Counted from the first letter of the stretch, positions 11,572 to 24,498 are shown. The stretch is 64,000 bases of DNA from Pachyseris speciosa (GCA_016490735.1 JAEMWC010000058.1:727501-791500), one strand, 5' to 3'. Notes: a model not told the origin generated them from the sequence alone. Numbers and translations are program-made.

Positions 11572-12714
11572 ATTTATAACATTTTCTTTTATATTTCTAC
11601 CACACATTTTCTACCACACCGTACTCTGCCACTATATTTAGACTGTCTCCACAACTGATATTATTATTTTGCCAATCAAGATGAAATATGTCTTCTTCAC
11701 TTTTAGAATCCAAAGATTTGGTCACTGTTTCATATATAATAATCATACATTCACGCGAATACAATATTGCCTAACAAAAAAAAAACATAGTCAAATATCA
11801 TGTGATCTTAATGTTATCTTCAGATAACAATTACACGCTGTACAGCTGCATCGGTAAGGAACAGCGATAAACAGAGATAGCTAAAAACACCCTTAGGTTG
11901 GAGGACGGCATAATTTAGTTCTACATATTGCGATACCCGCAGTGTTGATATCGCCCCCATCTCCGATATTAGCTTGCACGTATTCTCATGACATAAATAA
12001 CACCAAAATATTTCACGGTGAAGACAAACGGAAAGGCGTGGGCCATTTTCCTTATATGCTTTTCCAAGGATCGCATGCAGGTGGCCCTGCGCTTTAACAA
12101 ATTAAGCGCAAACCCTGGCACGCATCACGGGATGTCGGAGTTATTTCTGTCTGGCGTTTCACCTGCGACGATTACCAGTAAACATTTCTGCTCATTTTGT
12201 TGTTAGATACGGTCTTAAAAAATTGATATCGAGATGTGTTAAAAGCCTAAAGACGTAATCTAGCGTGTCACTCTGTGATCCAACAGTTTACGCGTCACCG
12301 TAGATAATGGGAAAGCAAGTGGGCTTTGTGAATCCGTATAGCTACGAAAGCTATCCGAAGGTTGCAAACAGTCAGCAACAAGGCTAAACGTTGCTAAACC
12401 ACGGCTGGGACCTTGGAAAAGACGGCACTTGCACACACAAAAAACAGTCAAGAGAGCTGAGCTTCAGAAAAAGAAAATATGTCATTGATAATGTCATCAA
12501 AGCAAAAGTCTAGTTAAAAGTAGGACCAATATTTTTTTCAAACAAGATGATCACAAACCTGGCCCTTGGTAACATTTTAAGTCTTTTTTAAATATTGCAT
12601 CGAGAACAAGTCACTGACAAGTGCTTCAAATGTTTGAAAAAATCGTAAATGGTTTGAGGGCAAGAGTTAAATCATAACTTAGTGAAGCACCATCGTCCGT
12701 GTGAATGTAGACAT
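11572..12714. other. No gene seen
   Basis: Several small open frames but no recognisable domain, splice-supported exon or strong repeat. Confidence 0.35.
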
Positions 12715-12750
12715 TGGCCGACGTTTCGACAACTTGAGGGGAAGTCATCA
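12715..12750 (-). other. TGATGA...GAAACGTC motif (retroelement / hammerhead-like)
   Basis: Minus strand reads ATGATGACTTCC, a short spacer, then TTGTCGAAACGTCGG. Related motifs are at 42.47, 48.08 and 60.67 kb. It resembles the conserved block near Penelope-like element ends, which can encode hammerhead ribozymes; here the first core base is not intact. Confidence 0.35.
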
Positions 12751-12888
12751 TTTTAAAAAGTCAAGTACTTTGTGAATCAGTAGGCAAATTCCTTGGCCGT
12801 ATATAGTGAGTGTGCTGATTGATCCAAGAAGTCGTTATGACCAATAACATCAAAGCTTCATTGAAATACAGTCACACAAACTACAAGA

Positions 12889-13337
12889 CATGACAGAGGC
12901 ACCCAACGACAATTTTCGGTAGATATCTGTTCGGTGGAGGGTAATTCGCCTTGCGCTTTCGGCGTCGATTAAAGAGTGCAATTGGAGTTTCGTAACTACA
13001 ATGTGGCCTAAAAGATTTGCAATCGGGAAATCATAGCCCCTGAGGTTTTGCTGTTTTTGGCAGTCAAAAACGTCAACTAGCATTTTTGGAAAGAAAATAG
13101 TTCCCATAGAAAGTTCGTGGAAAGTTCATTTCGGCGCGAGCATTTTCTCAAAGGAAGGTTTTGTTCCCTAACATTTTCGGGCAATTAAAATTTCAGCTAG
13201 GGAAATCAATCCGAACAGATGAACTTCTTCTAGCTTATGAAAACATCACTTTAAACAGACTTCAAACGCCATAAGGTCCTTAAAAATGCTTTTCTATAGG
13301 TTTTGGTTGATTTGTCTCGTTGGGTGCCCCTGACATG
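12889..13337. mobile_element. 449-bp MITE, termini CATGACAGAGGCACCCAACGA
   Basis: Left end CATGACAGAGGCACCCAACG and right end CGTTGGGTGCCCCTGACATG are inverse complements with few mismatches. The interior has no ORF related to a transposase. Confidence 0.75.
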
Positions 13338-13584
13338 ATCAAGTTAATTAGCTGGACCTATTTTCGATAATTTAGCACGGACTGATATTTATGTAACAAG
13401 GCAGGGTTCAGGGTTCGCCTCAAAACACGTCCACAGCATCGCTTAGCGCCATTTCTCGATATAACGTTAACACCTCCGGTTTCTTGCTACCTCTTTATAT
13501 TTCTTGTTTCTCGTTTTTTATCATTTATTCTTTGTGCTATCTAACGAATGCTAAAAAAACTGGCTTTTGAAGAATGAAGATGTG

Positions 13585-13830
13585 AATGATCGTCGCAGCA
13601 TTAACACTACTTAAGCAGTAGTGCAAGTAAAGCTTGAAAAAAAAAATCAGGCTTGTACGGGACTCGCACCCATGACCTCTGCGATAACGGTGCAGCGCTC
13701 TACCAACTGAGCTAACAAGCCATCTAGGAGCTGGTCGTTTTGTTGGTTTGTAATCAGAACCTGTGAGTGATGAATAAATTAGAATGAATATATGAAAATC
13801 ATATATTTGAACTGTGCATTAAAGAATCTG
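13585..13830 (-). mobile_element. tRNA-derived SINE, well-preserved head
   Basis: The minus strand contains a near-complete tRNA-like head: acceptor-like GGCTTGT, A box TAGCTCAGTTGGTAGAGC, B box GGTGCGAGTCCC and a returning ACAAGCC. Next to it is an A-rich stretch and the palindrome ACTACTTAAGCAGTAGT. The anticodon arm has a mismatch and the same unit recurs at 6.8, 38.9 and 49.7 kb, so this is a SINE and not a working tRNA gene. Confidence 0.75.
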
Positions 13831-14939
13831 TTCCGATGGCTATATTGGGACAGTGCTGCATTGTGTTGGATAATATATAAATCCATATATACTTGAAAAC
13901 ACTTGTTCTTGCCAATGCAAACTACTGGGTTATAATTGTTATCTTAAAATGTCTTTTTAAGTCTATTCTTTCGGATGTTTAAACATTTCGCAGCTTTTGT
14001 GCTAAATGATCCCCGAAAGTCCAGCTTACTTGACAGACACGTAAACTGGGCAAGCCCTAACACGATTTACGTGATCGCCTACTGGGTGCCACGGTCATAT
14101 TTATGTAGGGTCAAACATTCAATAATGTAATGCTATTCTAAGTTTGGAGGCTGTGGTTGAAATCCCGAAAAACCGCTTGGCAATTAATATCAAGTTATTA
14201 TTCAGCACTTTTATCGTAGTGCATTGTATATAACAATGAACAAGATGATTACAGTTTTTGGCTGTGTGAGTAAATACTAGACCCGGGGGTACTCCTTGAA
14301 TCTTTTGTGGGGGTGTGCAAGCTGGTTCTTCAAGACATGTCCTTGTTTTAGGTCAAAATAAGAAATTCTCCGCATGCGTTATCGGACAAAGCCTCTAAAA
14401 TCCATACCCGTTTCCAAACCTGTAAAAACTGTTCATCTGGCCTTGCTGAAGCGTAAAAACGCTTCGCATCAGTGCCGAAGTTAAGAGAACTGAATTTACT
14501 GAATGCCAACAAAAGATAAATAGGTAAAGTAAACATTCAGTTAATTCGAGTTGCATTTTTTGGAACTTTCCATTCTTCTGTAATTCGCCATAAGAAGACG
14601 GCTAAGACGTTCTCGGGGTTCCTTCAAAACCATAGCTATTTTTAGAGCATAATCACGGGTCAAAATCAATGGTAATGGTAATGGATTTATATACCGCACA
14701 TATTACATAGTTTCATGGCGGTTTACAATTCTTCTCTAGGGTGAAATCGGACGTCAGCCTGTAAAGGCGCCTCTGGCAGCCGCTATCAGTCCACATTTGA
14801 TCTCACCCACCCACCCAACCCAACCAACACATGAATGTCAAAGACAGACGAAAGAAAGAGATAGACCACCACACCAGGAACTACGTCCCCTACTCTTTTC
14901 GAACAGTGTGTGGGTTATTTAAAGTCCCTCAGATTATTA

Positions 14940-15756
14940 AGGTCAAGTAATACGGGCAACTTTTTGTTTCAACTTGTCGCGCAACATTGTTGCATTGCAA
15001 GTTGAAAAGCGATTTTGCCCGTATTACCGCTTGCGTGTTCAACTTGTCACGCAACAAATTTCAGTGTTGCAAGTTGTAGCTAATTAAAAAAAATCCTGCG
15101 TTGTGATTGGTCAACAGTCTATTTTGTCTGTGAACAAACAATGGCGGACGCGCTGGTCTTCCGAAGAAAGCGAGCGATAGCCGCCCTTGGGTTAATTTTA
15201 TTACTCGAGGAAGAGGAACAGCGCCCCGTAAAAGAAGCCGAAAGGTTTACATGAGGGACTGGATTGCTTTGCGGCAAGAAAGAGGGATTTTCCACCAGCT
15301 CGTAAAGGAACTTGAAACGGGAGATCATGCGGCTTACAAAGAATTTTTGCGCATGTCGAAACAGCAATTTTGTTTTCTGGTGGAAAACGTATCGCCTTTT
15401 ATCCAGTCAGCTTCATTATTTTCTTCCGCCATTTTTTCTTCCCTTTCAAAGTTGCCAGAGGTCGAGCGCGCGTGCTAACTATATTTCCCGCGCTTTTAGT
15501 GCAGAAAATTCGGCCAATCACAAGAGTTGTGATGCGTGGCACGTTGTGACGCAAGTGATAAATTTGAAAGTTTGTTGCAAGAAGTAGAACTCGGGTCTAC
15601 TTTTCGCAACATGTTGCCACAACTTGCAACACTGAAATTTGTTGCGTGACAAGTTGAACACGCAGGCGGTAATACGGGCAAAATCGCTTTTCAACTTGCC
15701 ATGCAACAATGTTGCGCGACAAGTTGAAACAAAATGTTGCCCGTATTACTTGACCT
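14940..15756 (+). mobile_element. PIF/Harbinger element, internally deleted, 137-bp TIRs, TTA target duplication
   Basis: Left TIR 14940-15076 and right TIR 15620-15756 are near-perfect inverse complements, beginning AGGTCAAGTAATACGGGC and ending GCCCGTATTACTTGACCT. TTA flanks both sides (14937-14939 and 15757-15759), the 3-bp target expected of Harbinger. Each TIR also contains a sub-palindrome repeating the ATTACGGGC block. The 817-bp element keeps only the start of a transposase frame, so it cannot move on its own. Confidence 0.9.
15141..15478 (+). pseudogene. HARBI1-like transposase N-terminal fragment
   Basis: Inside the Harbinger element. An ATG at 15141 opens MADALVFRRKRAIAALGL with an acidic EEEE stretch. 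After a frameshift in the C-run near 15224 the frame continues RKVYMRDWIALRQERG and FHQLVKELETGDHAAY, then EFLRMSKQQFCFLVENV. This is the N-terminal part typical of Harbinger nucleases (WIxxRxxxGxxxxLxxEL, FRMSxxxFxxLL). The DDE nuclease domain is absent. Confidence 0.75.
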
Positions 15757-15965
15757 TTAGGAACAAGTGTTGTGAGACGGGATCTACGGTTTATCGTCCT
15801 CATCGGAGGAGACTAGAAATTATAACCGTTTGCAGATGTAATTACAAAGGAGGCACTTTCTCCTCAATTATTTTAAAACCCTGAGTGTTAATCTGGCCAG
15901 GATTTGAACCCGCGACCTCTCGCACAGTAGTCCGGTGCTCTACCAAATGAGCTAACAGGTTTACG

Positions 15966-17698
15966 GACAAAAGGGCTGAAATCATATATGCTTTGGGGAA
16001 GCACGCTTATAAAGGGGAGGTGAACCCAAGGATAGTAAACTAACAACAATTTTATGCGCTGCAGTCGATCTAATGAATGTTGTTCAGTTGAAAAGTCAGA
16101 AAAGTATTTTCGCCAAGTTCCGTTCACCAAACTTCTATCTCCTTCGTCAGAGATTGAAATCCAGGTGAAGCGTGAAGATTAAATAATTTAGTAATTTAGA
16201 AATCATACTAGCTGAGTTAAATCTTTGCTGCAAGTGCTACATTTCACTAAGCCACGTGAACTGAGAAAAGTCGCAATTCCTTAGTGGCGGTTGGAAACCC
16301 TCTGAGTTCCAGAGGAGGGAAGCGGGAAGGGGATAGCGGAGTAGAAGTACTTTTGTATTGGAAGGCAGCACCACCTCTATGGTCTGCTTCGTAATAACCT
16401 GCGAGTGTATTCAATCCAGTTTTCAAGTTTTCAAACGCCCGGGCCACAAGTTTTGGGAAATCTTTTGAATCCATTACTTTTGTCACGTGTTTGCGCTTGA
16501 CTACCCCCATGGAGCTTGAATGCAAGCGTAACGCGGCGACCCCCTCCCTTCCCAAACGCTCTTAGTTTTTCAAATGTTGTATCTCATCAAGTTCGTTCCT
16601 CAGAGAGACCTGTTATAATATTTTCAGTTCTCGGTTATTAGTATGTTATCAGACTCGCTCAGACTCACATTGCCTGTTCGAAAAAGGTACTCAGGCTAAC
16701 AGAGTGTCTGACTTTGTTATCACCCAGCGACTGTTCAGACTTAGTACGTGAAAGTAAAACCAATGGACTGGAAAATCCGGATGTTCTACCTTTTAGCCAT
16801 GTACCGTTGAAGATCATTGAGCATCATTGTGTTTCCAGGTGTGGCGAACGGACAAACTAATTCAGACTTACCTTGCTCAGGGTCTGAAGATTGGTTGCTG
16901 TGATCTCAGGACACTGAGTCCTTCTCAAACACTGAGTTTTCTTGGCAAACAAAACGAATTCAAGAACGGACAGGCACACTTAAGCATAGCTACAAAATGG
17001 GATTTTATTACTAACCTTTATTTGTGTGTTGACTGATTGCGCGGGTCAATTGGCGAATTAAAAAACGCAAACTTGCATGTCATTTCACGTAATTCCCGGC
17101 TGAGAGGGATTAACTCCACTCACGTATTAAGTGACAATATAGAGGAACAGGCACGGCACGGTACAAGCCGTTGGTGTAAAAACAGTCCAGATACAGTGTA
17201 TGAGTTTGGATCGTCATTTTAGAAATTTTCGAATTCAGTACATCTCTCCTACTACTTCAATACTGAAGGTCAATAATATTGTAAGATAAACATGAACTAA
17301 CTATCAAGGTTTTGCCGGTTTGACGAAAACAAAAATTTTAGCGGCATGTACAATGTTTCGCAACTATCTGACAGATTGTTTTGTCGTCTGATTTTTTTCT
17401 TGCTGAGTTTTCATGGATTTGCACATGTGTTTGCTCTTTTCTGGTAACTTGCATTAAAATAACAGCTAGCTTTTCATTTACGCATTGCCGTTTTGGCGTT
17501 ACCACAACGGCTTACTTTTAGCATTTTCTTCTGATGTAATCAAGGGAGATGGAGATGAAGCTCGTAAAAAGGCTTAGTCGAAAAGTATTGTTGTCTTTGG
17601 CACGTATCATATCTACATGTCTTGTCGTCACCTTGACAGGGACATAAGACATCTTGATCTTGAATTATTAATCAGTTCAGTGATTTCCCCAAAACTCT
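15966..17698. other. No gene seen
   Basis: Several unrelated small open frames; none shows a known domain or paired splice sites that I can support. Confidence 0.35.
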
Positions 17699-17763
17699 TA
17701 GCCTACGTGTTGCCGTACCCACCCACGAGGAAAAACGGTTGGGTACGGCTACACGTTGGCTAC
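17699..17763. mobile_element. Short hairpin MITE (GTAGCC family)
   Basis: Near-perfect 65-bp palindrome: TAGCCTACGTGTTGCCGTAC on the left pairs with GTACGGCTACACGTTGGCTA on the right around a GA-rich loop. Same family as 2953-3016. Confidence 0.75.
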
Positions 17764-18740
17764 AAAACTCTCTTTTCATGAAGCCCTGCCTAAATTGGCG
17801 CCAAATGTACGCAAAAAGCGCCGCTCGGATAGTGGGGAGGAGGTGGGGGAGGGACAAGCTATATTCAAGAACCAGTTAGTTACAATAAGGTCAAGGAGGT
17901 GTGGAGTCCCACCCACCCACCCTTCCCCCAAGTCCACTAATCGCTGAACGAGGGCCCAAGCAAGAATGGCAGCAACTTGAACGCCAGCAAAAGCATCATT
18001 GGAAAATATTAATTCACGTTGCTATGACTACTTCACCATTATTTCAACTTATTCAGAGTCAGGTTTCATCATCGCCGATTGAAATGTTAAAACAAAATGC
18101 ACAATACAGTATGAAACCCAGGCGATATTCACACTATGTAAGTGTGAGTCATTTAAAGGTGTAGACCGTTACAAAGTCAGTCTATGAAGCTACTTTCCAA
18201 CGGCTGGGCTCTTATACGGTTTTGAATATTAGAGAAGCCTCAGTTTCTCCAGGGATAAAATAAAATAAAACTGTAAAGAAAATCGATCTTCGAAGTACAG
18301 TCTTTCTGCATGTAAACTGAGCTTAAGCCCCTCTTCCCCAAATCAACGCTGTTCGCTCCTCCTGAACGTTTACCTCGCAATGGCGGCTTCCCAAATTCAA
18401 ACAGGAGTTCGGGAGAACATTTACTTCAGTAATATTGCAGAGGCACACATCCTGAAGAAGGGTTTTTGGACTTTAAGTGGCCTATTTTCTCAAACAGGTT
18501 TGAATTTGTCCAAGATCGTGAAACGTCCAGCTTTTATGACTGTGTGAAAGCAATAACAAGAGAAAAAAACAACAGTGTTGGTATCATACAAGCAAATTTT
18601 ATTCCAAATATTAAATTCACTTGTATCACTGACAAGTAAAGTTTCACCCTTGACAGCACAAGGACACTGTCTGATGGTGTACTGTAAAGGCGTGCAGAAG
18701 TATTTTGCAGATTGAGGCTCACTCAGAGTACAGAATAAAT
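17764..18740. other. No gene seen
   Basis: No recognisable coding sequence or strong repeat in this stretch. Confidence 0.3.
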
Positions 18741-18990
18741 GTGGGGGAGCAGGGTTGGCGTAGTGGTGAGAGCGCTCGCCTTCCACCAATGTGCCCCGGG
18801 TTCTATTCCCGGACTCGGCGTCATAAGTGGGCTGAGTTTGTTGGTTCTCTACTCTGCGGCTCCGAGAGGTTTTTCTCCGGGTCCTCCGGTTTTCCCCTCT
18901 CCCCAAAAACCAACATTTGATTTCATTTGATTTATTTAGAGTTGATTTGATTTAGTCTCCCCAATTAGTAGAGCATCTGTGCTCGGCTAG
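18741..18990 (+). mobile_element. tRNA-derived SINE
   Basis: Head GGTTGGCGTAGTGGTGAGAG and B-box-like GGGTTCTATTCCC, followed by the same body as the 2.33 kb copy and a (TTTGAT)-rich tail. It lacks the 36-bp internal duplication of the 2.33 kb copy. Confidence 0.8.
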
Positions 18991-19399
18991 ATAAATTTAG
19001 AAAGGTTTCATCCTCTGATAACCGCCTTGCGTGTTTGTCCCACGCGACGACCTGTTTTTAAGAACTCTGCTGGTAGAGTAGGCCTTGTGTGACTTCTGGG
19101 TTCTACAAAAACTTCTGCAAGGGTTTCGTTTGCCAATCAGCTTCCTCAAAAGTAGAGAACTCTGTTGCGAAATATAAAGGCTATACAGTGCAAAGCGTTA
19201 AAATACAAGCAAAAAAGATCGCTATTTACATTTTACGGAATTGTCCCGGCTATTTTACAAAGGTATTCTCAAACAGTAGGTTCGAAATGCGATAGTTAAA
19301 TATACATTCCAACTTTATAATATATCACAGACGTTTAGCACCAAGGGCATGCAACATACATGAAAACGTGATAATTGGTGCTTAAAAATAGAATTTGAA

Positions 19400-19525
19400 T
19401 CACATAGTCTCGTGACTGTTTACAGTTCTTCTGAGAAGTGAGATAGGACTTCAGCACGTGAAGGTGCCACTGCCAGCCGCTATCAGTCCATCTTTGATCC
19501 ACCCACACACCCAAGCTACGCATCA
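19400..19525. repeat. Fragment of the SINE-type repeat seen at 14.7 kb
   Basis: Shares GTTTACAGTTCTTCT and CAGCCGCTATCAGTCCA with 14.72-14.80 kb, in the same orientation. Confidence 0.6.
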
Positions 19526-20316
19526 ATTAAAGTGACTTACGTAACTTACAAGAACATAGTAACATAAACACGTACTGTTGTTTGGTAGCGAAGCTGAAGA
19601 AAATTATTAAATATGAAAACATAAATCTTAATTTGGTTGCGGACAATTCGCTCCAAAAGGTAGCAGAATACATGCTGCCGTAAATAGCGGGTAGCGGATC
19701 CTGTGATCATATATAGCGCGGTACGTTCAAGTCGCTTTTACTAATAACACGCGTGTGCGTGCATACTCTCAGTGCGTTTCCGAATTAGCACTGCAATCGT
19801 TCTACTATAACGTCACACTATCAGTAAGCACGTTTTCATGAATTGATGAACATTTGTAATAACTAGAATTCCCGAGTAGGCGGTAAGACGGGAAAAGGAG
19901 TTTTAAAACTAACACAGTCATTGACCTTTAATCGAAATTCGTTAGTCAGAGACAACGATTTAGTAGACAGTGACACAGTGACACATTGTTTTGAGTATAA
20001 ACTCAGTGACACATTCTTCATTTGATTTCAGTGGACAGTTTTTCAGCAGATTAAACCCAAAGAGCCCTCCTCGATCCCTTCGAAAAATGAGACGGCACCA
20101 GAACATTTTTTTTTAGCTAAATACACTCGGCAGGCGTCAAGGAAGGAAAAATGCATCAGATGCGAATGAGTCACGTAGTTCATCATTTGCCTTTGAATGG
20201 TTGAGAACGTGGCGTAATTTTATAATGTTTATGAACAAATCACAAAGCCTGAACAATCTAAGCCAAAGCAAACACAAAATGATTAATGAATTAAATGGAA
20301 AACCGCTGTATCTGCA
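19526..20316. other. Downstream flank of homeobox gene 1
   Basis: No second gene seen. This is the 3' side of the minus-strand homeobox gene. Confidence 0.35.
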
Positions 20317-22238
20317 TTATGCGTCTTCATTCAAAGCATGCGCAGTGGGTGCACCAAACAGCATCTGGGCATCTTTGTTCATCAATTTACTACTCGGGTA
20401 CGGAACGTGGCCGAAGTAGTGAAAATGCAGACCACTTTGTACAGGAAAAGAGGCGATAGAGCTATTAATAGGCTCGTTGACAATGTGCCGCTGTTCCTTC
20501 CGCCATTTAACTCTTCTGTTCTTGAACCAGATCTAAAAAGAAATACACTGCTTTTGAGCTTTTGGTTGGTTTTATCATGATGCTTCGTTTATCCTATATG
20601 GATATCGTCCATGAAGGGATTTTTCCCCACCAATGTTTGATTACTTTCTCTTGGGTTTTGTCTCGGGCAAAAAATATTATGGATTTATCATCATCATTAC
20701 CATCATCATCATCATCATCATCATCCTCTTTATTGCCATTGCTATTTTCATGTTTACAAGTACTATTTTGGAAACTGACTTAGCGCGTCTGTCTTAATGC
20801 AGAACTGAACAAAATGGAACCTAGAACAGAAATTGAGTCCCAGAATAAGGTGCAGTTGTTTTTGCTTAGTTCGTTTAGCCCCATACAGCTTGTGACCAAA
20901 ATAGCTACATCAAGGGTCGCATAAGCTCATGAGTCGTAAAGTGAGAACTCGGACTTTAGAACTGAAACAGGTCTGCTTTTGAACTTTCCACTAAAAGAAA
21001 TGAATACTTTGTTTCAAACATACCTGAATACTTTCTCCAGAAATCCCCAGTTGCTCCGATAATAACCAGCGTTTCATTGGGGTCACGTACTGCGTGTGGC
21101 TGAATGTTTTCTCCAATTCTTGTCGTTGGTAAACAGTGAACTGGGTTTTGTTGCCCTTTGCTTTTTGTTTTCTGTGCTTTTGCATCGTCTTCTCGTGCAG
21201 TTTCAATTCTGCAATTTACAACCACCGCAGATTTATTGTCAGTTTATTGAACATTTTTGGCTACCAGGACTCGCCCACCTTGATATACTTTGTTTTCTCC
21301 ATCTACAGCATGTATCATTGACGTGCCAGTGTTCATAAGCTTTTAGCTTCTACTGGGTTCCCTCGCCTTAGCTTTATGACAGCTCTGATGTAAATATTGT
21401 AACTTTTTTGTGTAGCCAAATAACTAAAATGAAACAAAACAAAAAAAAAAAAAAAGAAAGAAAAAAAAAAATAGAATGATCAAGTATTCTGTAAACATAA
21501 AAAAAAATATATATATATGTTTTGTGGTTGGAACAGAGTACAACACTCTTGTCGAACACTGCACGCGCCATTCCAGGAAAGATGACAGACGTGTATACAG
21601 TAACCGCTATATTTGGCTTTGAAATAGGTTTGCTTTTTCATCGTTTATTGGCGTTGTCTGTTTTTCGAGGCTTGCAGTTTTGTACCCGAGAGCAAAAAAC
21701 TGTTTGATTCAGATCACTGTATAACTCAGTGTGGACAAATACCCGTGCATATTTGTGCACGAAAGTACGGTTCATTTCATCAGGTTATGTTTCTGCATGT
21801 GAATATCGGTACATTTAAAAACTGGCCATGGTTAATTGGACGATTCAATTCCAGGTAGTCTAACGGTCATGGGAAATAATCCATTGTACACCTGTACCGT
21901 CTTCCAGAGAAAGTCATTTGTGGCTAGCTTAAAAATTACTAGCCGGGCTAGTTACAGTTTTTTTTAGTGCTAACAAATACTAGTTAACACCATTTTCCCA
22001 CTGCTCTTCTACGAGCCAATCATGATTTAACAAAACCAAACAAAAAGATAGAAAACTACGAACCTTTATAGGTGTCAACATCGACGTCGAAATTTGAAGC
22101 TTCTCCGTGCTTGCAGATGATATTTCTGGGATGGGAAATTGTACTTGATGTCGCGTATCTGATACAAGATGTTCGCACTGGCGGCTCCAGATCCATTGGA
22201 AAAGATGTATTAGTTGTGATGGACGGAGTGGGAAACAT
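20317..22238 (-). CDS. Divergent K50 homeobox protein 1 (PRD-like)
   Basis: Sequence-specific DNA-binding transcription factor. Three exons on the minus strand: 22064-22238 (ATG at 22238, MFPTPS; an in-frame ATG at 22298 is an alternative), 21024-21208, and 20317-20532 (stop 20317-20319). Phases 1 and 0 fit, giving 191 aa. A 60-residue homeodomain occupies about residues 75-134: K5, F8, L16 (in ELEK), F20, then after the intron I47 W48 F49 K50 N51 R52 R53 V54 K55 W56. The intron falls between homeodomain positions 46 and 47, the classical PRD-class site, and Lys50 is the Otx/Gsc/Bicoid specificity residue. The sequence outside these positions is not clearly Otx or Gsc. N- and C-terminal regions have no domain I know. 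Sister of the gene at 27.2 kb. Confidence 0.8.
20686..20734. repeat. (TCA)n microsatellite
   Basis: Trinucleotide run in intron 2 of homeobox gene 1. Confidence 0.9.
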
Positions 22239-22539
22239 GATCTCTTTGCAGGCCACAGTTAATAACCTAAACAATTTGGGAAAATCTAATTTATACAATG
22301 CTCATGTTTATGTGTTAACGTAAACCTTCTTTCCCTATAAGGACATATCACGTGTTTATCGACGTAAGACTATTCAAGTTCGTGCGCTATTAAAGAAATT
22401 GACAGAAATGACATCATATCATTTAAAACGCTGCCAAGAGTTATGCCTAGCAACATAAACTATATAACGTATGTCCAGGAAAAACTAATGGTAATTCTTC
22501 TACTGGAATCAACTGAGCATTAACCGGCAGGGAACAGCG

Positions 22540-23365
22540 AAGAAATATGTAGCTTAGAGTGACGTAAATCTAACTTAACATCTGATCTTGCTTTCTTGGT
22601 CTTTGTTGGGAGCAAAATATTCGTGCGTATTAGGGCCTATGACGTTAGCTTTGATGTCATGACGTAGGCCTTTGGAGGTACCTGCAGCGTTAAAAATTGT
22701 TTGCAGTGAAACGAGGTACAATCGCAAGAATTTTTTTTTTGTGGAATGACGTAGAAACCTTTTTGTTTTTTCAAGAATGACGTTGCTAAGCTATGCCTTA
22801 ATCTTATAAGCCATACCCCTATGACAACCTCTGAAGCAATTATTTTCTTTCTCCGTGAACCTGATGCAAGTTAACAAAAGGTGACGTTGTTGGAGTTAGT
22901 TGCCTTTCAATAATAGCGCGCGATTTGAGATTCCTAAAAATTCTGAAACATCTAACTATGGGCTGATCCGCGAGATTTAGGGATTTATGAGCATATGAAG
23001 GCATCAGATTAATTCAAAATAACTGTGTTGTCTACGCAAGACGATTGGCAGAAATTATCCCTTTAATCCCAGGGTGCCTTGTTGCCAAGTAACTCTTACA
23101 AACGTGTGAACAGTCATGACGCAGGGGGATATACCGCCATTGTACGCAGTTTCGTTTAACTGAAATATCTTCTGACTGTAGCGCAGAAAATCTAAAACGT
23201 AATCACCGGTCGTTTTGCAATTCTGAGATTATGAAGCTAAGAAAAATTAAGCAAACTTAATTTGTAAAATGATAGATATTTGCCTTCTTCAGAAAAAATG
23301 TCTTTAGCCTTGAGATTTTTGAGGCGTGTACCTTATTCTTCTGCGACACTTACCAACGTATTACC
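22540..23365 (+). repeat. Direct duplication, copy A
   Basis: Shares long collinear blocks with copy B at 23878-24815 (for example CAAAATATTCGTGCGTATT, AATTATCCCTTTAATCCCAG and CGTGTGAACAGTCATGACGC). No ORF is conserved between copies. It lies 5' of homeobox gene 1. Confidence 0.85.
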
Positions 23366-23877
23366 AAGTTTTGCCTTATAAGGCATCTTATGTTAACGCA
23401 CAGGAAGTGCGGATTAGCTTGTTACTAGGCAACGAACCACGCCTTCTGCTGTCAACACTTAAATATGATTTGAGAATTGGTTTGCTGAAACAGAGAAAAT
23501 GAGTTACCCTTTATTATCATGATGAATGTCAGAGATAATTGGCACGAGTAAAAATGTTTACTCATTCTTATTTAGAGAATATACAGTACATTTTATTTTT
23601 TCTACTGACAACAACAATGAGAAAATTAAAAGGAACAAAGAAAGAAAATAACGAAGTGCTGATAACGCTGACAGTGCGGGGGATGGGAACACATCTTTAC
23701 CGAAATAAAAATAACAGATGTAATTTTAACTGAAATATTAATATTATTAATTAATTAATTAATTAATTAGTTAGTAACCGCAATTTGAATTTGTTTTCTG
23801 GATTTTTGAAACGATGATATTTTGCTGATACAAGGATACTACAAAGATGTCATTTTATTGTACTCAACGACAAACAA

Positions 23878-24018
23878 CCAAGAAGTATGTAGTTTAGAGT
23901 TAAGTAAATTAATCTAACTTAACATCCGATCCTGCTTTCTTGGTATTAAATACCAAGAAAGCACGATCGGATGTTAAGTTAGATTAATTTACTTAACTCT
24001 AAGCTACATACTTCTTGG
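23878..24018. repeat. 141-bp fold-back palindrome
   Basis: Arms of about 68 bp (left from 23878, right to 24018) are nearly perfect inverse complements with a loop of a few bases near 23947-23950. Copy A has only one arm, so the second arm arose by inverted duplication within copy B. Confidence 0.9.
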
Positions 24019-24498
24019 AATGTTTGGAGCTAGCAAAATATTCGTGCGTATTTAAGGGTCTACGACATTAGCTTTGACATTATGAGTTAGGCCTTTGGAG
24101 GTACCCGCAGCGCTAAAATTTGTTTGGAATAAAATGAGGTTCAAGCGCGAGAAACTTTCATTCAGGAATGACGTTTCTAAGCTACGTCATTATCTGAAGC
24201 CACACACCTATCACAACTTCTGAAGCAGTTATTTTCCTTCTCCGTGAACCTGATCCAAGTTAACAAAAGATGATTTTGTTGGAGTTTCGAAAGCGCGCGA
24301 TTTGAGATTCTTAAAGATTTTGGCAAACCTAACTATGGGCTGACCGAGAATTAGTGATTTATTAGCATTCGAAGTCATCAGATTAATTCAAAATAATTGT
24401 GTTGCCTACTCAAGAAGATTGACAGAAATTATCCCTTTAATCCCAGGATGCCTTGTTGCCAAGTACCTCTTACAAACGTGTGAACAGTCATGACGCAG

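Larger units (their letters stand above)
14685..15965 (-). mobile_element. tRNA-headed SINE-type repeat interrupted by a Harbinger element
   Basis: The minus strand starts at about 15960 with a tRNA-like head (TTAGCTCATTTGGTAGAGCA, then GGTCGCGGGTTCAAATCC), runs through a body to 15760, and resumes left of an inserted element at 14939 down to about 14685 (GTTTACAATTCTTCT and CAGCCGCTATCAGTCCA blocks). A second fragment of the body is at 19.40-19.52 kb. The insertion splits one continuous repeat. Confidence 0.7.

Noticed and set aside
13648..13722. Apparent tRNA gene on the minus strand
   Set aside because: Anticodon stem mismatch, a non-T base at position 33, and multiple related copies with shared flanks mark it as a SINE head.
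15890..15962. Apparent tRNA gene on the minus strand
   Set aside because: It is the head of a longer dispersed repeat continuing for over 400 bp outside the Harbinger insertion.
22239..22298. Upstream in-frame ATG of homeobox gene 1
   Set aside because: Kept only as an alternative; the downstream ATG gives an N-terminus of length closer to that of the paralog.
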